A stretch of 8,974 nt of DNA, taken from Chloroflexota bacterium (GTDB lineage Bacteria > Chloroflexota > Ktedonobacteria > Ktedonobacterales > Ktedonobacteraceae). The DNA is taken from positions 1-8,974 of the forward strand of contig VBHS01000120.1 of assembly GCA_005881295.1 (NCBI GenBank). Reading direction: 5' to 3'. Every line of letters begins with the position of its first letter. Positions within the stretch are counted from its first letter, which is position 1. The notes under the pieces are model-generated. The model was not told the origin of the DNA. It searched no databases and saw only the letters and a list, made by a program, of their open reading frames with translations. This document shows positions 5,997-8,974 of the stretch, piece after piece. Made by a program: the position numbers and the translations under genes.

Positions 5997-6869
5997 ATGG
6001 AAATTTTACTGAAAGAAGCAAAAAGTATACTGACGCCTCAACGAAATGGCTTTCTGGCTGCCAGGCCATATCCTTTTACCCATTCACTTTCAGGGTACGT
6101 AGGTTGCGGCTTTGGACAGACAACGTGCGGCCTCTATTGCTATGCACAATTCCTTCCCAACTGGCATTTTCGCGGTTTCACTGCGGAATGGGGCCACGCT
6201 GTCCAGGTCAAAACGAATGCTGCTCAACTGCTGGCGAAGGCGCTCAGCACGATGAAGCCGCAGGTACGCCATAAACTGCGTATCTTTATGAGCAGTACGA
6301 CCGATCCATACCAGCCTGTTGAACGCGAGTATCAGATAACGCGACAATGCCTGGAGGTCTTTGCTGATTATGATGACCTTGATCTGCTTGTCGTCCAGAC
6401 GCGCTCTCCACTGGCCGCACGCGACCTTTCATTACTGGGGAAGATTCCTTATGCATGTTTATCCGTCACCATCGAAACAGATGACCAGATCTATCTCAAG
6501 CGTCTCAAAGGAGGACCCCCATTGGAGAAACGCTGGGAGTTGATACGGGAATCTCGCGCTTGTGGTATATCTACTCAGATCACGGTCAGCCCCTGTCTCC
6601 GATATTCTGGGATTGAGAATTTTGGGCAGCGATTGCTCCGGAGTGGAGCAAACCGCTTGATCGTTGATTCGGTCACGGATGGTGACGGCTCGGGAGGTGA
6701 GCGCACCGCCCGCAGCCCATTCGCGCAGGTTGAGCCAGATTGGGAAGATTCAGACCATGCTCACCGGCTCTATCGCTATTTAGAGGAATATGCAGGTGGG
6801 ACGGATATTGCGCTTGGTTGGAGCATTGCAGGTTTTTGTGGAATAACTCCCCGTTACCTGGCGCAGTGA
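5997..6869 (+). CDS. SplB-like radical SAM protein (COG1533-type) with unusual cysteine spacing
   Basis: This 290-residue enzyme probably cleaves S-adenosylmethionine at a [4Fe-4S] cluster. It resembles the spore photoproduct lyase-like group: after the cysteine loop come the family blocks SSTTDPYQPVEREYQITRQCLEVF, TRSPLAARDLSLL, and a SAM-side strand LSVTIETDD. The cysteine loop is VGCGFGQTTCGLYCYAQ, with C37, C44 and C48. CYAQ at its end is typical, but spacing is C-x6-C-x3-C instead of the usual C-x3-C-x2-C. Start: TTG 5961 and ATG 5979 are also in frame, but the first is the putative -35 and the second lies in the spacer. ATG 5997 fits a leaderless transcript and is close to where the protein fold begins. 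It has no clear Shine-Dalgarno. It diverges from the pseudouridine synthase. Its substrate is unknown; a DNA-repair role is not implied. Confidence 0.85.
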   Translation: MEILLKEAKSILTPQRNGFLAARPYPFTHSLSGYVGCGFGQTTCGLYCYAQFLPNWHFRGFTAEWGHAVQVKTNAAQLLAKALSTMKPQVRHKLRIFMSSTTDPYQPVEREYQITRQCLEVFADYDDLDLLVVQTRSPLAARDLSLLGKIPYACLSVTIETDDQIYLKRLKGGPPLEKRWELIRESRACGISTQITVSPCLRYSGIENFGQRLLRSGANRLIVDSVTDGDGSGGERTARSPFAQVEPDWEDSDHAHRLYRYLEEYAGGTDIALGWSIAGFCGITPRYLAQ

Positions 6870-6895
6870 TACTCTTTGCTCAATGATCTATGGCT

Positions 6896-6955
6896 ATATG
6901 CAACGCTGGCACTCTTGACCGGAAGGCTGCTTATCAAAAACCGGAAGTTGCATAT
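6896..6955. repeat. Long-range 9-bp perfect inverted repeat between the radical SAM and PAC2 genes
   Basis: ATATGCAAC (6896-6904) is exactly complementary to GTTGCATAT (6947-6955), with 42 nt between them. The loop contains two copies of CCGGAA. No T-run follows on the plus strand, so it is not a standard terminator. It could be an RNA structure in the 3' end of the radical SAM message or a protein site. Confidence 0.4.
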
Positions 6956-7012
6956 TGTGAGGGGACACAGTCCGCGCGCCTCAATTTTTGATTATTTCCC
7001 TCTTTTCAACTA

Positions 7013-7021
7013 TGCTACAAT
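7013..7021 (+). promoter_or_regulatory. Extended -10 promoter of the PAC2 gene
   Basis: TGCTACAAT is an extended -10 (TGn plus TACAAT, 5 of 6 to consensus). No good -35 is found at 16-18 nt, which the TG extension may offset. Transcription would start near 7028, giving a leader of about 47 nt. Confidence 0.5.
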
Positions 7022-7063
7022 AATACAGTGTGAAGTTTGGAGAGCACTTCATCAAGTCACCTG

Positions 7064-7068
7064 AGAGG
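7064..7068 (+). promoter_or_regulatory. Shine-Dalgarno deciding the PAC2 start
   Basis: AGAGG lies 6 nt before ATG 7075. The in-frame GTG at 7030 lies at the predicted start of transcription and has no room for a ribosome site, so 7075 is preferred. Confidence 0.7.
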
Positions 7069-7074
7069 TACCGT

Positions 7075-8040
7075 ATGGAATATATACACTATCATAATGA
7101 GCCAGAATTACGGGATCCCGTGGTCATAGCAGCCTTCGGGGGATGGAATGATGCCGCTGATGCGGCAACTACAGCGATCAAATTCCTCATCGATCGTTGG
7201 AAACCCATAAAGCTCGCAGAGATCGATATCGAGGATTTTTTTGTCTTCACTGAGACGAGGCCTACAATCAAGTATATAGACGGTATACAACGCACCATCG
7301 TCTGGCCTTCTTGCCAGTTCTTAGCGTACAAGGCCCCCGACCTGAGCCATGATATCATCCTCTATCTTGGCGCAGAACCGCAATTGAAGTGGAAGACGTT
7401 CAGTAAATGTTTCCTGGAAGTCTGTAAGAAATTCCATGCCTCGGAAATCATTCTGCTCGGGGCATTACTAGCTGATGTACCACACTCAATTGCCGTGCCT
7501 ATTACAGGCACGGCATCTACCGTGGATATGAAGGAACGTCTTAAAGAAATGGATATTCATAATTCACGTTATGAAGGACCAACTGGAATGGTGGGAGTAA
7601 TACAGGATGGATTTCGACGAGTCGCCATTCCCGCAGCAAGTATTTGGGCGGCGGCACCACACTACCTCGCGGCCACACCTAACATCAAGGTAACATCCGC
7701 ACTTCTCACCTATCTCAACACATTTATGTCTTTCGGATTAGATTTAAGCGATATACAATTGGATGCTATTCGTTTCGAAGAACAAATCTCCACGCTGGTT
7801 GCAAAAGATCCAGAGGCGAGCGCATATGTACGTAAGCTGGAAGAGCAGATTAGCGAAGCAGTTCATTCCGACGATGACGATGACGAGGAGGAAGATTCAT
7901 TTTTCAATGCGGATAGATCCACGGGAACAGGGCCACTGCCTAGCGCTGAATCCTTGATTCAAGGCGTTGAGGAACTGTTGCGAAAGCAACGCGAGAACGG
8001 GGAGCAAAATAAACCAATTGATGATGAGGAGGATGAATAA
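7075..8040 (+). CDS. PAC2 family protein with acidic C-terminal tail
   Basis: The 321-residue protein opens with EPELRDPVVIAAFGGWND (9-26), then AADAATTAIKFLI, the characteristic first strand and helix of the PAC2 domain (proteasome assembly chaperone 2 fold). Later blocks fit the family: a strand with HDIILYLGAEPQLKW, a strand IILLGALLADVPHS, and PTGMVGVIQDGFR with the following AAPHYLAATPN. PAC2 proteins in bacteria are widespread but their function is not settled; no proteasome gene lies in this window. Beyond the domain is a helix and a run of nine acidic residues (DDDDDEEED, 266-274), a Ser/Gly/Pro-rich linker, a further helix (IQGVEELLRKQREN), and an acidic end DDEEDE. The tail suggests a protein-protein or cation contact. 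Start: ATG 7075 with AGAGG, rather than GTG 7030. It is probably monocistronic. Confidence 0.88.
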   Translation: MEYIHYHNEPELRDPVVIAAFGGWNDAADAATTAIKFLIDRWKPIKLAEIDIEDFFVFTETRPTIKYIDGIQRTIVWPSCQFLAYKAPDLSHDIILYLGAEPQLKWKTFSKCFLEVCKKFHASEIILLGALLADVPHSIAVPITGTASTVDMKERLKEMDIHNSRYEGPTGMVGVIQDGFRRVAIPAASIWAAAPHYLAATPNIKVTSALLTYLNTFMSFGLDLSDIQLDAIRFEEQISTLVAKDPEASAYVRKLEEQISEAVHSDDDDDEEEDSFFNADRSTGTGPLPSAESLIQGVEELLRKQRENGEQNKPIDDEEDE

Positions 8041-8070
8041 GTCCCTGAACATGAGGGAAATACGTCGCTC

Positions 8071-8079
8071 GGAGGTGAT
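8071..8079 (+). promoter_or_regulatory. Strong isolated Shine-Dalgarno after the PAC2 gene
   Basis: GGAGGTGAT matches the 16S rRNA tail over nine bases. It lies 30 nt after the PAC2 stop and 7 nt before a GTG at 8087. Confidence 0.4.
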
Positions 8080-8083
8080 AAGA

Positions 8084-8118
8084 GGGGTGCTATGGCGTTT
8101 TAGAGGCCATGGCACCCC
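8084..8118. terminator. Strong hairpin between the convergent PAC2 and HtrA genes
   Basis: GGGGTGCTATGGC (8084-8096) pairs with GCCATGGCACCCC (8106-8118) over 13 bp with one G-T wobble and a 9-nt loop. It is the strongest hairpin in the window and sits where a two-way terminator is expected. T-tracts are poor on both sides: ATGTTTAC after it on plus, TCTTATC on minus. Termination is therefore plausible but not certain. Confidence 0.5.
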
Positions 8119-8185
8119 ATGTTTACACTGGGGATATCTCTCTATTGAGAAATGTATGAGTAAAGCTTTCTTTTTTTGTTACTAA
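8087..8185 (+). CDS. Candidate small ORF, 32 residues (uncertain)
   Basis: GTG 8087 follows the strong Shine-Dalgarno GGAGGTGAT by 7 nt and opens 32 codons to TAA 8183-8185. The peptide has three cysteines, several aromatics, and a hydrophobic end (FFFCY). Its start lies in the left arm of the 8084-8118 hairpin, which would hide it from ribosomes. It stops 3 nt before the convergent HtrA stop. Support is the ribosome site alone; the ORF could be chance and I recognise no family. Confidence 0.2.
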   Translation: MLWRFRGHGTPCLHWGYLSIEKCMSKAFFFCY

Positions 8186-8188
8186 TTT

Positions 8189-8974
8189 CTATAAAATGTT
8201 ATCATCTCTTGCATTTGACCAGTTCAGAGAGTATACTCGATCTAGTCCGAGGCTTCTCTGCAAGGCCGGGTCAATCTTCACCCGCATCCCGCCAACTCCC
8301 ATGGATGTTCCCTCGGGTTTTGCCTCACGCCTCCTGGTAACCCTGGCGATGGTTGCTTTCACAGTATCCAGGGGAACCGAGAAGCCCAGGCCCTGGGCCA
8401 AGGGCATCATGGCAGTGGTGATACCTACGACGCGCCCAAAGCTGTCGACTAGCGGACCACCCGAGTTACCGGGATTGATTGAGGTGTCGGTTTGAATCAA
8501 ATTGGTCATTTTGCGCGAACCGGGAACATCCAGGTCACGGCCTAACGCGCTGACCACTCCAGCAGTAACCGTCCAGTTCAACCCGTAAGGATTCCCGACG
8601 GCAATCACCAGTTGACCGACGCGTAGCGGGACGCGGCCAAGTTCCGCAACGGGGAGATGATCCGCGCCAATACGAAGGACGGCAACATCCACTTCCGGGT
8701 CGCTGCCAACGAGGCCAGCGTCAAATTTCCGTCCGTCCGCCAGGGTTACCCGGATTCGTCGCGCTCTTGAAACAACATGGGCATTAGTTAATATCTGGCC
8801 ATCTGAGGAGAAGATGAAGCCGGAGCCAAGACCGCTCCCAAAGGCAGGCACATTGAATGGACCAACACGCTGACCATCTCGCTCTATATCAATACGGACA
8901 ACCGCAGGGCCAACTCGCTCCGCCGCTGTGGTTACTGCATATGAATAGGCATCCAGAGCCTGTGCATCGTTCTC
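8189..8974 (-). CDS. HtrA/DegP-like serine protease, 5' end outside the window, PDZ domain truncated
   Basis: The visible 261 residues hold a complete trypsin-like HtrA protease domain. The triad is H66 (LTNAHVV), D96 (EVDVAVLRI) and S171 in TSINPGNSGGPL, with the oxyanion-region GNPYGL (127-132). The frame is open to the window edge, so the N-terminus, where a signal or membrane anchor would be expected, is missing here; a GTG at 8851 is internal. These proteases degrade misfolded proteins outside the cytoplasmic membrane. After the catalytic domain the text reads like the start of a PDZ domain (GVGGMRVKIDPALQRSLGLDRVY, about 226-248), then changes to WSNARDDNIL and stops. A full PDZ needs some 60 more residues, and the other frames downstream do not supply them. 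It is either a natural PDZ-less form or a truncated gene; the protease core looks intact. Confidence 0.88.
   Translation of the reverse strand, partial: ENDAQALDAYSYAVTTAAERVGPAVVRIDIERDGQRVGPFNVPAFGSGLGSGFIFSSDGQILTNAHVVSRARRIRVTLADGRKFDAGLVGSDPEVDVAVLRIGADHLPVAELGRVPLRVGQLVIAVGNPYGLNWTVTAGVVSALGRDLDVPGSRKMTNLIQTDTSINPGNSGGPLVDSFGRVVGITTAMMPLAQGLGFSVPLDTVKATIARVTRRREAKPEGTSMGVGGMRVKIDPALQRSLGLDRVYSLNWSNARDDNIL

Noticed and set aside
7030..7074. GTG 7030 as start of the PAC2 protein
   Set aside because: It lies at the predicted transcription start without a ribosome site; ATG 7075 has AGAGG at good spacing and matches the family's N-terminus.
8092..8103. Three-codon ORF ATG GCG TTT TAG after the strong Shine-Dalgarno
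   Set aside because: Its spacing of 12 nt is too long and the product is trivial; the GTG at 8087 fits better.
1..8974. CRISPR arrays, tRNA or rRNA genes, insertion sequences, phage genes
   Set aside because: No spaced direct repeats, no cloverleaf or rRNA-like stretch, and no transposase, integrase or terminal repeats were found on either strand.

Overview
The window is bacterial chromosomal DNA of intermediate GC content, with short intergenic gaps, good Shine-Dalgarno sites at several genes, and sigma70-like promoters. Nothing marks it as a plasmid, phage, integron or CRISPR locus. The gene mix (PYROXD2-like oxidoreductase, ABC-2 exporter, RluA-type pseudouridine synthase, SplB-like radical SAM enzyme, PAC2 protein with an acidic tail, HtrA-type protease) resembles a soil Chloroflexota genome, possibly of the Ktedonobacteria. 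That assignment is inferred from how the proteins look; no marker gene is present to prove it.

Layout, left to right. 28-1593 (+): FAD-dependent CrtI/PYROXD2-like oxidoreductase. 1608-3412 (-): two-gene ABC exporter operon, ATPase then permease, behind a near-consensus promoter at 3632-3660. Two palindromes lie just downstream of its -10, followed by a leader of about 210 nt. 3927-4331 (+): small VOC/glyoxalase-fold protein. 4419-5880 (-): RluA-type pseudouridine synthase, whose end overlaps a Trp-rich hypothetical protein. The unit ends in a hairpin plus T-run at 4397-4439. 5997-6869 (+): SplB-like radical SAM protein, divergent from the synthase. 7075-8040 (+): PAC2-family protein. 8189-8974 (-): HtrA-like serine protease, cut off by the window edge at its N-terminus and lacking most of its PDZ domain.

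The genes look like separate small transcription units rather than one pathway. The clearest functional couple is the ABC ATPase and permease. The synthase and hypothetical protein share a transcript. The observations most worth following are: (1) the 116-bp divergent region at 5881-5996, where both promoters appear to put the transcription start on the A of the ATG, giving two leaderless mRNAs; (2) the altered cysteine spacing (C-x6-C-x3-C) in the radical SAM protein; (3) the ABC operon control region, with twin palindromes, a 9-nt tandem repeat able to form alternative hairpins, and a leader ORF overlapping the ATPase start as ATGA; and (4) the PDZ-truncated HtrA facing a strong hairpin. I found no convincing new defence or mobile system here.
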